Assembly (NCBI GenBank): GCA_002342685.1
Contig: DDQN01000042.1
Coordinates: forward strand, 1 to 54,529
From: Vibrio sp. UBA2441
GTDB lineage: Bacteria; Pseudomonadota; Gammaproteobacteria; Enterobacterales; Vibrionaceae
Length of the DNA stretch: 54,529 nt
Direction: 5' to 3'
The notes under the pieces were generated by a model, which was given only the letters and a program-made list of their open reading frames with translations, was not told where the DNA came from and ran no database searches. The translations under genes were made by a program, and so were the position numbers. Positions 17,926 through 27,728 of the stretch are shown piece by piece (the first letter of the stretch is position 1; each line of letters begins with the position of its first letter).

Positions 17926-18993
17926 ATGAAGAAAATTATTGTAACTGGTGGTGCTGGCTTTATTGGGTCAGCTTTAATTAGACATATTATTAATAATACG
18001 CAAGATGTCGTAATTAATGTAGACAAATTAACTTATGCTGGAAATCTAAACTCATTAGATAGTGTTTCAACAAATGAGCATTATTTTTTTGAACAAGTAG
18101 ACATTTGTGATTTTGATAAGCTGAATGAAGTCTTTAAAAAATATCAACCTGATTATGTCATGCACCTTGCTGCTGAATCACATGTAGATCGTTCTATAGA
18201 TGGGCCATCTGAATTTATACAAACCAATATAGTAGGGACTTATACTCTTTTAGAGGTGACTAGAAACTATTGGAATAGTTTAGAGGGGAGTAAGAAGGAT
18301 AGTTTTAAGCTTCACCATATATCAACTGATGAAGTTTTTGGAGATTTGGAAGATACAGGGTGTTTGTTCACAGAACAAACACCCTATGCACCAAGTAGCC
18401 CGTACTCTGCGTCCAAAGCATCGAGTGATCACTTGGTTCGTGCATGGTTTAGGACATTTGGATTACCAGTAGTAATAACCAATTGCTCCAATAACTACGG
18501 CTCTTACCACTTTCCTGAAAAATTAATACCGGCGACGATTATTAATGCCATTTTAGGTAAGCCATTACTTGTGTACGGAAATGGAATGCAGATTAGAGAT
18601 TGGTTGTACGTGGACGATCATGCAAGAGCTTTGTATAAGGTAATTAGTGATGGCGTTGTTGGTGATACGTACAATATTGGTGGGCATAATGAAAAAACGA
18701 ACATAGATGTAGTGAAAAGTATTTGTTGTATATTGGACGAAGTTTGTCCTGTTGAGCAAGAAGGCATTAATAAATATGAAGATCTTATCAAGTATGTTGC
18801 AGATAGGCCTGGACATGATGTTAGATATGCTATTGACGCTAGTAAAATTGATAAAGAACTAGGTTGGTTACCTAAAGAAAGCTTTGAATCTGGTTTACGT
18901 AAAACAGTTAAGTGGTTTTTAGAGAATAGATATTGGTGGCAAGAAATTCTTGATAATAAATATGATCTGCAACGATTGGGAGAAGCTAAATAG
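17926..18993 (+). CDS. rmlB: dTDP-glucose 4,6-dehydratase
   Basis: RmlB (RfbB) converts dTDP-glucose to dTDP-4-keto-6-deoxyglucose. It has IIVTGGAGFIGSALIRH, AAESHVDRSIDGP, HISTDEVFGDL, SPYSASKASSDHLV with the catalytic Tyr/Lys, and NNYGSYHFPEKLIP. I choose ATG 17926 at the conserved start; an in-frame GTG at 17908 overlaps wbpE. It abuts rmlA. RmlC and RmlD are absent, so the product feeds an amino sugar rather than rhamnose. Confidence 0.94.
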   Translation: MKKIIVTGGAGFIGSALIRHIINNTQDVVINVDKLTYAGNLNSLDSVSTNEHYFFEQVDICDFDKLNEVFKKYQPDYVMHLAAESHVDRSIDGPSEFIQTNIVGTYTLLEVTRNYWNSLEGSKKDSFKLHHISTDEVFGDLEDTGCLFTEQTPYAPSSPYSASKASSDHLVRAWFRTFGLPVVITNCSNNYGSYHFPEKLIPATIINAILGKPLLVYGNGMQIRDWLYVDDHARALYKVISDGVVGDTYNIGGHNEKTNIDVVKSICCILDEVCPVEQEGINKYEDLIKYVADRPGHDVRYAIDASKIDKELGWLPKESFESGLRKTVKWFLENRYWWQEILDNKYDLQRLGEAK

Positions 18994-19877
18994 TGAAAGG
19001 AATTATTTTGGCAGGGGGAGCTGGTTCGAGACTTCACCCAATAACAAAAGGGATATCAAAGCAGTTACTTCCAGTATATGATAAGCCAATGATTTATTAC
19101 CCTATTTCTGTTTTAATGTTATCAGGGATTCGACAGATTCTTATCATAACTACGCCAAACGACAGAGCTAGCTTTGAGCGTTTATTAGGAGACGGCTCAG
19201 ATTTTGGTATTGAGTTGGAATATGCGTGTCAAGATGAGCCAAGAGGTTTAGCTGAAGCATTTATCATTGGTGAGGATTTTATAGGAAAAGACTCTGTATG
19301 CCTAGTTTTAGGTGACAATGTTTTTTATGGGCAGAATTTTTCGCCTAAATTGAAGTCGTGTGCAGATAAAGCTAGTGGAGCAACTATATTTGGATATCAG
19401 GTAAAAGACCCTGAAAGGTTCGGCGTAGTTGAATTTGATACTAATAGCTTCGAAGTTAAATCTATCGAAGAGAAGCCCAAATTTCCTAAGTCTAATTATG
19501 CTGTTACTGGGCTGTATTTCTATGATAATGATGTCATAGAAATCGCGAAGGGAATTAAACCTTCAGAAAGAGGAGAGTTAGAGATCACGTGCGTCAACAA
19601 TGTCTACTTAGAAAGAAATAGCCTTCATGTCGAGTTGTTAGGTAGAGGCTTTGCATGGCTTGATACAGGAACATTCGATTCTCTAGTAGAAGCTTCACAA
19701 TTTGTTCAAACTTTGGAAAAGAGACAGGGCTTTAAGATTGCTTGTTTAGAAGAGATTGCGTTCAATAATGGTTGGCTTAATTCAGAAGTCGTTTCAAATA
19801 ATTTAGGAGAAATGGGGAAAAATAGCTATTCGGAATATGTAGGAAGTATAATTGAAAATGAAAGTAGCATTAAATAG
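18993..19877 (+). CDS. rmlA: Glucose-1-phosphate thymidylyltransferase
   Basis: RmlA makes dTDP-glucose from Glc-1-P and dTTP. It starts at GTG 18993, which shares one base with the rmlB stop, and reads KGIILAGGAGSRLHPIT, the nucleotidyltransferase signature. LLPVYDKPMIYYP, LVLGDNVFYG and FAWLDTGTFDSL are further RmlA motifs. The 294-residue length is typical. It overlaps the downstream aminotransferase by about 20 bases. Confidence 0.95.
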   Translation: MKGIILAGGAGSRLHPITKGISKQLLPVYDKPMIYYPISVLMLSGIRQILIITTPNDRASFERLLGDGSDFGIELEYACQDEPRGLAEAFIIGEDFIGKDSVCLVLGDNVFYGQNFSPKLKSCADKASGATIFGYQVKDPERFGVVEFDTNSFEVKSIEEKPKFPKSNYAVTGLYFYDNDVIEIAKGIKPSERGELEITCVNNVYLERNSLHVELLGRGFAWLDTGTFDSLVEASQFVQTLEKRQGFKIACLEEIAFNNGWLNSEVVSNNLGEMGKNSYSEYVGSIIENESSIK

Positions 19878-20937
19878 ACCGCTAGAGCCAAATCTAAAAA
19901 CTTTAAATTTTTATCTTGAAGAGATAAATAAAAGAGGGTGGTATACTAATTTTGGCCCTCTGCAACAACAGCTAAAAGATCGTTTAGAGGAGTATCTAGG
20001 TGTCAAAAATCTCCTGTTAGTAAATAACGGCACTTCTGCTTTGCAAATATCAGCGTTAACGTTTGATTTAAAGAAAGTTATATGTCCGTCGTTTAGCTTT
20101 CTTGCTACTGCCTCGGCATATACTTCGCTAGGAAGGAAGCTTGTTTTCAATGATATAAACACGAAAGACCTCAATATTTCAACGGAAAGCATCGAAAATA
20201 ATCTATTAATAGATAACGAAGTAGATAGTATTCTGGGAGTACATGTATATGGAAACCCTTGTGATGTAGAGTCTATAAGTGGTATAGCTAATAAACATCA
20301 TAAAAAAGTTATATATGATGCAGCTCAGGCTTTTGGGATCAATTATCACGGAGAAAGCGTACTTAATTGGGGAGATGCAAGCATATTAAGCTTTCACGCG
20401 ACTAAGATATTCCACACAATAGAAGGCGGGGGAATAGTATTTAAAAGTGAAGACTCCTATAAGTTAGCTAAATCGATTATTAACTTTGGAATTGATGGCA
20501 ATCTTGATGACATGGACAAAGGCATAAATGCAAAAATGAATGAATATCAAGCTGCTGTTGGTCTTGTAAATTTGAACGTTATGGATAATGTAATTGAGCA
20601 TCGTTCAGAGTTATATTCAGCTTATGAGAGCCTATTGAAAGATAGTGTCGGATTAATTGCATGGAATTCTAAGTCAAACTCTATCGGATCTTACTTCCCT
20701 ATTATTCTAGATTCTCAGGAAAAACTAAATGGGCTTAAGCTTCACTTGATTAGCTATGGGATTGAGAGCCGGCAATATTTTTATCCAAATTTAAATGATG
20801 TTTATAGCGGAGATAGCTATACCGTACAAAAAAATAGCTCTTCACTTAAAGGAAGAGTACTTTGTCTTCCTCTTCACTTCTATATGTTATTAAGTGATGT
20901 CAAGTATATTACAAATGTAGTGAAGGCATTTTTGTGA
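19858..20937 (+). CDS. dTDP-4-keto-6-deoxyhexose aminotransferase (VioA/WecE-like DegT)
   Basis: This is a DegT/DnrJ/EryC1 PLP enzyme of about 359 residues. GWYTNFGPLQQQLKDRLEEY, NNGTSALQ and YDAAQAFG are family motifs, and the PLP lysine is Lys183 in SFHATKIFHTIEGGG. With rmlB and rmlA just upstream it probably aminates C4 of dTDP-4-keto-6-deoxyglucose to give dTDP-Qui4N (VioA) or dTDP-Fuc4N (WecE). A C3 aminotransferase would need an isomerase such as FdtA, which I do not see. The WecF-like transferase at 22346 supports a 4-amino sugar. The frame is open from TTG 19852; ATG 19858 is chosen. Confidence 0.78.
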   Translation: MKVALNRPLEPNLKTLNFYLEEINKRGWYTNFGPLQQQLKDRLEEYLGVKNLLLVNNGTSALQISALTFDLKKVICPSFSFLATASAYTSLGRKLVFNDINTKDLNISTESIENNLLIDNEVDSILGVHVYGNPCDVESISGIANKHHKKVIYDAAQAFGINYHGESVLNWGDASILSFHATKIFHTIEGGGIVFKSEDSYKLAKSIINFGIDGNLDDMDKGINAKMNEYQAAVGLVNLNVMDNVIEHRSELYSAYESLLKDSVGLIAWNSKSNSIGSYFPIILDSQEKLNGLKLHLISYGIESRQYFYPNLNDVYSGDSYTVQKNSSSLKGRVLCLPLHFYMLLSDVKYITNVVKAFL

Positions 20938-22343
20938 TAAGTCATATTAAAGCTTTTAAATGGAGCTTTTTTGAGAAAATACTATCCCAAGGCACACAAC
21001 TAGCAGTAATACTAGTACTCTCGAAAATATTAGGCCCAGAAGAATTTGGTTTGATAGCGCTTTCCGCGCTAACGATCTCGATAGGGTCGATTATTAGTGA
21101 TGGTGGCATTTATAACGCGTTAGTTAGAAATAAAAAACCTAAAGATATTGAATATAGTACTGCATTTTATATCAATATGGCGCTAGCTATCTTAGTTTTT
21201 TTAATCATCTGGACTATTTCAGAAGTGTTGTCATCATTTTATGGTGAACCCGAATTGGCTTTAGTACTTCCCTTGCTTGCTCTATCAATTCCTATTAACG
21301 CATCTTCGATAGTTCAAAGGGCTATAATAAATATAGGACTAGACTTCAAAAAACTGGCTAGAATAACACTTGTTTCATCTATTATAGCTGGTGGAGTAGG
21401 GATCTTTATGGCAAATAAAGGTTTTGGAGTATGGTCTTTAGTAGCGCAAACACTCATTCAGGCTGCTGTTTCTACGACTTTTCTTTGGCTTAACTCATCT
21501 TGGCGACCAATAAGTGGATTCAATATTAGCACCTGCAAAAAACTTTTTAAATATGGCGCTAATATAGGTTTATCTTCGATAATTGATGTGTTGTATTCCA
21601 ACTTAGTGCTGATGATAATTGGTAAGCTTTATACTTCCAGAGATGTTGGGGTTTTCTTCCAGGCAAAAAGGTTTATTGAAATACCAACTAATACTTTTGT
21701 TAGTATAATACAACGTGTTAACCTCCCTGCAATGGCCCAATGTGAGAATAAAGTGGTTCTCCAAAAAATATTTGGGGATAGTGTGATTTTTGCTACGATA
21801 TTGTATGCTCTATGTATCGGCGTATATACTATAGCGTCCGAAGTGATATTTGACTTTATTTTAGGAGAGGAATGGAAAGGTATTAGTCAAATATCCAATA
21901 TTTTTGCTATTTCATTTTTGTTCTATCCATTTCACACATTTACGCTAAACTTACTCCAAGTCGAAGGCAGGTCAGACTTATTCTTAAAATTAGAAATTGT
22001 AAAAAAGATTACTGGACTGGTTGGGGTAGTAGTATCTTACAAATTTGGAGTTCAAGCTTTAGCAATATCTGTCGCATTTAACTCGTTTATTTCTGTTTTT
22101 ATTAATGGTTGGTTTACAAAAAAAGCAATTCCTGATATAAGCCTAAATCCATTGAAAGACTGCCTTTTAATATCATCAGTTACATTGTTTTCTATATTAG
22201 TACCAAAAAAAATATTTTTTCAATTTGGTATTGAAGTCAATATAATTTACGATATTGTCATTTTTTTACTTTGTTATTCTTCTATTATAAGTGTTTTTTA
22301 TGCTAAAAATATCTATATATTAATTAGAAGATTAGGTGCATAA
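20934..22343 (+). CDS. wzx: Wzx-type O-unit flippase
   Basis: This is a polysaccharide transporter of the MOP superfamily with 469 residues and about 12-14 hydrophobic helices. It opens AFKWSFFEKILSQGTQLAVI, with LGPEEFGLIALSAL and DGGIYNALVR near 35-70, typical of the WzxC/WzxE-like Polysacc_synt family. It would flip undecaprenyl-linked repeat units to the periplasm. The GTG start overlaps the aminotransferase stop by three bases. The gene is notably AT-rich, as Wzx genes in exchanged loci usually are. A second Wzx lies at 43115. Confidence 0.85.
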   Translation: MISHIKAFKWSFFEKILSQGTQLAVILVLSKILGPEEFGLIALSALTISIGSIISDGGIYNALVRNKKPKDIEYSTAFYINMALAILVFLIIWTISEVLSSFYGEPELALVLPLLALSIPINASSIVQRAIINIGLDFKKLARITLVSSIIAGGVGIFMANKGFGVWSLVAQTLIQAAVSTTFLWLNSSWRPISGFNISTCKKLFKYGANIGLSSIIDVLYSNLVLMIIGKLYTSRDVGVFFQAKRFIEIPTNTFVSIIQRVNLPAMAQCENKVVLQKIFGDSVIFATILYALCIGVYTIASEVIFDFILGEEWKGISQISNIFAISFLFYPFHTFTLNLLQVEGRSDLFLKLEIVKKITGLVGVVVSYKFGVQALAISVAFNSFISVFINGWFTKKAIPDISLNPLKDCLLISSVTLFSILVPKKIFFQFGIEVNIIYDIVIFLLCYSSIISVFYAKNIYILIRRLGA

Positions 22344-22345
22344 GA

Positions 22346-23386
22346 ATGAAAATACTACATATCTTCTCCGAGTCCGTGTATGCTGTTGATTTCATTGATT
22401 TTTTAAGGTCAAATCCAGTGGGGGGGCGAGAGCATATATTTATAATTCAAGGTACTGGAAAGACTAATATTGAAGAAGGTATTATATATGAAAGTAATAT
22501 TAAGTACTGGACTTATAAAAAATACTTCATATCAGCTAATAAGGTAATTTTTCACCAACTTAACAAACCAAGGTTAATGACAGAGCTTTTGCTATTTAGA
22601 AGAAGCATTGTAAAAAAATCAGTATGGGTGATTTGGGGGGGGGATTTATATCTGGACACCCGTGATTCCTACAAATATAAGCTAATAGAATTTGTAAGGA
22701 AGATATTTGTTCGTTATCTTTCATTGGCAACATGTTATATAAAAAATGATTTTCATTATATGAAAAACAAGTATGAGCCCCCTTTAATCCGATATTTGCC
22801 GAGTAAATATCCTGCAAAAATTGAAAATACCGCAGGCACAGAAGTAAAACTTCACGATCCGGAAAAGATAACAATCATGGTTGGTAACTCTGCTTCTCAA
22901 AATAACAAACACTTGGAGACGTTGCTCAATCTTAGTAAGTTCAAATTTCATAATATCGAGATTGTTTGCCCGTTGTCTTATGGAGCAAGTTCTGATTATG
23001 TAAGTAAAGTTATAGAATTTGGTAAAGCGACATTTAAGTCTAAGTTTAAGCCTATTCTTGAGTTCCTTACTAAAGATGAGTTTGACACTATTGTTGGGCA
23101 TGCAGACATACTTATAATGAATCAAAATTTTCAAATGGGTGTAGGTACTCAAATTTCCTTTTTGGCTAAGGGGAAAATTGTATATTTGAACTCAACTACA
23201 ACACCTTACTCGTTCTATCAGGAAAATGGATTTTATGTGAGAAATTTTGATGATATAAATGATATGAACTTTGAAGAATTTACGAATTTAAGTGACGAAC
23301 AATCATCATTTAATAAGAATAAGATAATAGAAAGCTTTTCTTATCAAGTTGTGAAGGAGGAATGGGATGATATCTTTAGCTACTAA
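22346..23386 (+). CDS. WecF-like 4-amino-4,6-dideoxyhexose transferase
   Basis: The 346-residue protein matches the Glyco_transf_56 family, whose type member WecF moves Fuc4NAc from its dTDP sugar to a lipid-linked acceptor. Recognisable segments are VWVIWGGDLYL, YKYKLIEFVRKIFVRYLSLA, MVGNSASQNNKHLETLL and MGVGTQISFLAKGKIVYLN. It has no membrane helix and probably acts at the cytosolic face. The family use of dTDP-4-amino sugars fits rmlA, rmlB and the aminotransferase nearby. Two G tracts, G7 (22420-22426) and G9 (22635-22643), lie in an otherwise very AT-rich gene; the G9 encodes part of the WGGD motif. The gene overlaps wzy. Confidence 0.82.
   Translation: MKILHIFSESVYAVDFIDFLRSNPVGGREHIFIIQGTGKTNIEEGIIYESNIKYWTYKKYFISANKVIFHQLNKPRLMTELLLFRRSIVKKSVWVIWGGDLYLDTRDSYKYKLIEFVRKIFVRYLSLATCYIKNDFHYMKNKYEPPLIRYLPSKYPAKIENTAGTEVKLHDPEKITIMVGNSASQNNKHLETLLNLSKFKFHNIEIVCPLSYGASSDYVSKVIEFGKATFKSKFKPILEFLTKDEFDTIVGHADILIMNQNFQMGVGTQISFLAKGKIVYLNSTTTPYSFYQENGFYVRNFDDINDMNFEEFTNLSDEQSSFNKNKIIESFSYQVVKEEWDDIFSY
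22635..22643 (+). repeat. G9 homopolymer within the WecF-like gene
   Basis: Nine consecutive G residues encode the end of Trp and Gly-Gly in the conserved WGGD motif. Slippage by one base would truncate the protein. A G7 tract at 22420-22426 lies in the same gene. Confidence 0.97.
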
Positions 23387-24812
23387 TCGTCTTGGTTCTT
23401 TGTCTTTTTTTCTGATATCTTCTCTAGTGTTGATTTTACCTGCTTTTTTTAGCCAAAATTCTAGCCATGTAATAGCGTTGGTTTTTTTGTTGGTCTTATT
23501 TGTCTCACTTTATATTTTAGGAACAAAGGATATATTTTCCCCTTATTTTTTGTACTCTGCGTTTTTAATCCTTTTACCTGTTTCTTCATTATATTATGAT
23601 TCTATAGGACTTAATCATAATGATTTTTTAATGGGCTATTTCGACTTATCCAATAAAGAACATCTTCAATATTTGCAATCTAAGGCGTTATTATATTGTT
23701 TGTTTTGCTACATATCTTCTACATTTGGCTTCTTTTTATTTGTCAATAAAGATAAACCTGGCGATTACAGTAATGTGAAGGATGCCACATTTTCAACGAA
23801 AACTATTCTACCTATTGCTTTTTTATTCTCATTTGTTGGTTTGGTGAACTTTTCTTATAATGTGTTTTTCTTTTCAAACGGAAGCTTAATTTCATATCTA
23901 GGGAATATTTTTGCCCGAAGTTATGAGTTTCGAGAAATGGGGGGAACAACAATTGGATATATATTTTCATATATGGCCACGTACATGCTTCTATATCAAA
24001 GTTATAAGTGTAATAGGTATAAAGGTTATTATAAATGGTTGTTTTTTATATCGTTGATATTGTCAACTTTAATGGTGTTTAGTACAGGGCGTATTTTTTC
24101 AACAATTTCTTATTTTATGGTGTTTATTATAGTTAACTACTATTGGAATTATGAAATAGAGAAGAGCAGAACGAATCGATATATATTTTTGGCTCTACTG
24201 CTTCTTTTTGTTGGGGTATTTATTTATTTTTTTCGATTCGCTTCTAGCTTGAGCTATATAGGGAAGGCTGAAGGTAACTTACTTCTAGTCGCCGTTGATT
24301 TATTTGAATTAAAAGATTTGGGGTATTTTGTATTTGAAAAAGGAAATACACCAAATTTACCACTTTTAATGTTTATTATTGAATACTGGGATATAACTAA
24401 TAAAGCTATGTTAGGTGAAAGTTTTTTTAGCTTTACTTATGCTTTTCTTCCCTCAGAAATTAGACCTATAGACTATCAGCCTAGTGCGGTAATAAAAACA
24501 GAATGGTTTCAACACCTTCCGGGTGGGAACCTTCCTCCTACCGGTTTCGGTGAGTTTTTTATGAACTTTGGTCTTTATGGTGCTACATTGGCAATGTTTT
24601 TCTGGGGAGTATTATGTGCTTTAGTTACTAATTTTTTTAGGCGTAGTAATAATTATTTTTTTCTAGTGATTTATGCTAGTTTGAGCTTTGGTTTTTTCTT
24701 TCAGTTTTCAAAGAATGAATTTGATAACCTGTCTATTTGGTTTATATTACCAGGTATTTTTTCGTGGTCTGTTTTAAAGTTATTTAGTTATTTATTGAGA
24801 AAGCAAGGTTGA
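23367..24812 (+). CDS. wzy: Wzy-type O-antigen polymerase
   Basis: This is a 481-residue polytopic protein with about 11-12 hydrophobic segments and a larger loop near residues 320-400 (PLLMFIIEYWDITNKAMLGE to LPPTGFGEFFMNFG). It fits the oligosaccharide repeat-unit polymerase family, and the loop motif ending in GFGEFFMNFGLYGA is typical. Wzy polymerises repeat units on undecaprenyl phosphate in the periplasm. An excellent ribosome site AAGGAGG lies six bases before ATG 23367, inside the end of the WecF-like gene. It is the only Wzy candidate in the window. Confidence 0.85.
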   Translation: MISLATNRLGSLSFFLISSLVLILPAFFSQNSSHVIALVFLLVLFVSLYILGTKDIFSPYFLYSAFLILLPVSSLYYDSIGLNHNDFLMGYFDLSNKEHLQYLQSKALLYCLFCYISSTFGFFLFVNKDKPGDYSNVKDATFSTKTILPIAFLFSFVGLVNFSYNVFFFSNGSLISYLGNIFARSYEFREMGGTTIGYIFSYMATYMLLYQSYKCNRYKGYYKWLFFISLILSTLMVFSTGRIFSTISYFMVFIIVNYYWNYEIEKSRTNRYIFLALLLLFVGVFIYFFRFASSLSYIGKAEGNLLLVAVDLFELKDLGYFVFEKGNTPNLPLLMFIIEYWDITNKAMLGESFFSFTYAFLPSEIRPIDYQPSAVIKTEWFQHLPGGNLPPTGFGEFFMNFGLYGATLAMFFWGVLCALVTNFFRRSNNYFFLVIYASLSFGFFFQFSKNEFDNLSIWFILPGIFSWSVLKLFSYLLRKQG

Positions 24813-24815
24813 TTT

Positions 24816-26630
24816 ATGTGTGGTATAGCGGGTCTTATCTATAAAAATCCGAATGATGGTATTAAAGAAAATATCAAAAAAATGACTGATGTTATATCTC
24901 ATCGAGGTCCTGATGGCGAAGGTTTTTACTTTGATGATAATCTGGCCTTTGGTCATAGACGTTTGTCTATTATCGACTTGTCGGATTTCGGTCACCAGCC
25001 AATGATGTATTTATCTAGATATGTTATTACATATAATGGTGAAATTTACAACTATATTGAGTTAAGGGAAGAATTAAAAATATTAGGTTATAACTTTAAA
25101 AGCGACTGTGATACAGAAGTTATCTTGGCTAGCTATGATGCATGGGGTTACGACTGCCTAAATAAATTTAATGGGATGTGGGCATTTGCCATTTATGATA
25201 TTGAAAATAATAATGTATTCTGTTCTAGAGATAGATTTGGAGTGAAGCCTTTTTATTATCAATTAGGTGAAAATAACTTGTTCCAATTTGGTTCAGAGCT
25301 TAAACAAATTAATATAGATAGTACTAAAGTTGCCAACAAGTCAATGTTGTTGGATTTTTTAGTTGTTGGCCTAAGTGAACATACAGAGCACACATTTTTT
25401 GAGGGTATATTCAGTTTAAAGCCTGGTAGCTATTTGGTATTTGATATAGCTAAATTTCAATTACATAGTAAACGCTTCTATAATATCAACGAAGCTCGGA
25501 ATGATAATGTCTCTTTAGAAGAAGCAGTTTTTAAATATAAATCGCAGTTGAAAGAGTCTATTATGTTAAGACTTAGATCTGATGTGACTGTAGGTAGTTG
25601 TTTAAGTGGTGGGCTAGATAGCTCGTCCGTAAGTGCTTTGGCTACGCAGATATTACCTGAAGATATTAAGTTCAATACAATTACTGCGGTATCTGAACAA
25701 AAGTCTAACGATGAATCATATTATGCTGATTTGGTAAGTGACCATGTTGGTGCAAAAGCTCATCATGTTAAACCTCGTACAGAAGACTTTTTAGCAAATG
25801 TAGATGAGATTGTCTATTACCAAGATGAGCCTATTGGAGGACCATCTTTAATTATGCAGAGCGAAGTTTTTAAGTATGCGAGTCGAATAGGCTGTAAGGT
25901 GATGCTTGATGGACAAGGAGGTGATGAACATTTGCTTGGCTATGAGCGTTATTTTCCGTCATATATTTTTTCTAAGGATAACGAAACGATATACAAAAAG
26001 TTCATTTCATCATCTGCTTGTTCAAAGCTTACTTTCTTATCTTTGCTTAAGTACTGCGTTTATTTCTATCTTGCTCCTGCACGAATTGCCACTTTAATTT
26101 TTAGAAATAGATATCTGAAATTTAGGCATTTCAGAGAAATAGGATGGAGACATTTATTTTCATTGAGTAAATCATATAGAGATATAAAAAAGTTGCAGAA
26201 ACTTGAAATTGAACAAACACAGCTACCACATTTATTAAGATATGAAGATCGTTCATCTATGGCACATTCTGTTGAAGCTAGGCTGCCATTTCTTGATTAC
26301 CGATTAATCGAAATGTCTATTGCTCAGAAAAATGAGTATAAAATTAGAGATGGTTGGACTAAGTTCCTGTTAAGAAAAGCTATTGATAAAGATTTACCGA
26401 AAGAAATTACTTGGCGAAAGAATAAATTTGGTTTTGAAGCACCAGATGAAATTTGGTTTCGCGTTCATCAAGATGAGATCAGAAAAGAAATACTTGAGTC
26501 CGAAATTCTAAAGCAACTCTGTAGAGGAACCATATCAATGGACTCTTTAAGTTCTAAAATTATTTGGAGGATGTATTTTATTGCTAAGTGGGAAAAAATA
26601 CACAAAGTAAGGCTTTGTAATGAGATATAA
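24816..26630 (+). CDS. AsnB-like glutamine-dependent amidotransferase
   Basis: The protein is a class II glutamine amidotransferase plus asparagine-synthetase domain, 604 residues. The N-terminal Cys2 nucleophile (MCGIAGLIY) is exposed after Met removal, followed by SHRGPDGEGF, GHRRLSIIDLS and YNGEIYNY. The synthetase domain has SCLSGGLDSSS near 265 (ATP pyrophosphatase loop) and DGQGGDEHLLGYERYF. Homologues in O-antigen loci, such as WbpS, convert a uronic acid to its amide. The WbpA/B/D/E product is a uronic acid, so this is the probable substrate. A housekeeping asparagine synthase is unlikely in this location. Confidence 0.85.
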   Translation: MCGIAGLIYKNPNDGIKENIKKMTDVISHRGPDGEGFYFDDNLAFGHRRLSIIDLSDFGHQPMMYLSRYVITYNGEIYNYIELREELKILGYNFKSDCDTEVILASYDAWGYDCLNKFNGMWAFAIYDIENNNVFCSRDRFGVKPFYYQLGENNLFQFGSELKQINIDSTKVANKSMLLDFLVVGLSEHTEHTFFEGIFSLKPGSYLVFDIAKFQLHSKRFYNINEARNDNVSLEEAVFKYKSQLKESIMLRLRSDVTVGSCLSGGLDSSSVSALATQILPEDIKFNTITAVSEQKSNDESYYADLVSDHVGAKAHHVKPRTEDFLANVDEIVYYQDEPIGGPSLIMQSEVFKYASRIGCKVMLDGQGGDEHLLGYERYFPSYIFSKDNETIYKKFISSSACSKLTFLSLLKYCVYFYLAPARIATLIFRNRYLKFRHFREIGWRHLFSLSKSYRDIKKLQKLEIEQTQLPHLLRYEDRSSMAHSVEARLPFLDYRLIEMSIAQKNEYKIRDGWTKFLLRKAIDKDLPKEITWRKNKFGFEAPDEIWFRVHQDEIRKEILESEILKQLCRGTISMDSLSSKIIWRMYFIAKWEKIHKVRLCNEI

Positions 26631-26633
26631 ACT

Positions 26634-27728
26634 ATGAAAGTTTGTCATATCACAACGGTTCATCGTCGCGATGACTCTAGGATATTCAGAAAGCAATGCA
26701 TAAGCCTGTCTCAACGAGCCGTAGAGACTTGTTTGATTGTCGCTGATGGACTGGGGGATGAAACTGTGGAAGGGGTTAACATTCTTGATATTGGTTTTAT
26801 TCCAGGTAGAATTAGTCGTTTCTTGAAGAGCATCGGTAGAATACGTAAACTGATAAAAGATCTCGATGCTGATATTTTTCAAATTCACGATCCTGAATTA
26901 ATGCCGCTAGCCCTAACGTTAAGAGTACAAGGTCGTATAGTTATATATGATATTCATGAGAATATGCACCTTCAAATTTTGACTAAGAAGTGGATCCCAT
27001 TATTTCTCCGCAAAGTGTGTTCGAGTTTTTATTACTATTTTGAGAGACGTTTAGTTTTACCATGGTTGTCGGGTGCCCTAGTCCCTCAACCTTCAATGGA
27101 AAGAGAATATCTAAAGTACAACTCTAAAGTCATTCGGGTAGCCAATTTTGTTTCACCTACAGATCATATTAAAGAAAAAATTGATAATCGTGATTTGAGT
27201 AATTGTAGAGTATTCCACCCGGGAAGCTTGACTGACGAACGTGGTTTACAAAACATGATCAACTTTGTAGATAACTCAATAAAATCTCATCTCGATGTCA
27301 ATTTAACTTTGGCAGGTCGTTCAAATAGAATGATCGACTCAACAAGTATAAAATATCTCGGTATTATTAGTGATCTTCAAACTATTTCTGAGCATTACCT
27401 TGAGTCTAATGTAGGTCTGATACTTTATAATAATGTAGGCCAATACTATTTATCATATGCTATAAAACTGTTTGAGTATTTAAATTTTGGTCTTCCTGTC
27501 ATAATGCCAAATTTTGGCGAGTGGGTAGAATTTAACGAAAAATATAATGTAGGTATATGTGTAGACGTTAGTGATAGTGAATCTATTATTAATGAGATTT
27601 CCAGTCTTCTTGATGATCATATAAGGTATAAGGTTATATCTGAAAACAACTATTTGTTAGCAAGAAAGGTTTTTAGCTGGGAAGGCGAAGCAGACAAACT
27701 AGTATCTTTTTATAAGGATTTAATATGA
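26634..27728 (+). CDS. GT4-like glycosyltransferase
   Basis: This GT-B protein has 364 residues. The N-terminus KVCHITTVHRRDDSRIFRKQC is a GT4 pattern seen in many O-antigen transferases, followed by DIFQIHDPELMPLAL and YDIHENMH. The C-terminal domain has FHPGSLTDERGLQNM and YAIKLFEYLNFGLPVIMP, the donor-binding segment. Acceptor and donor are unknown; one of the uronic or amino sugars made upstream is likely. It overlaps the PIG-L gene by four bases. Confidence 0.82.
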   Translation: MKVCHITTVHRRDDSRIFRKQCISLSQRAVETCLIVADGLGDETVEGVNILDIGFIPGRISRFLKSIGRIRKLIKDLDADIFQIHDPELMPLALTLRVQGRIVIYDIHENMHLQILTKKWIPLFLRKVCSSFYYYFERRLVLPWLSGALVPQPSMEREYLKYNSKVIRVANFVSPTDHIKEKIDNRDLSNCRVFHPGSLTDERGLQNMINFVDNSIKSHLDVNLTLAGRSNRMIDSTSIKYLGIISDLQTISEHYLESNVGLILYNNVGQYYLSYAIKLFEYLNFGLPVIMPNFGEWVEFNEKYNVGICVDVSDSESIINEISSLLDDHIRYKVISENNYLLARKVFSWEGEADKLVSFYKDLI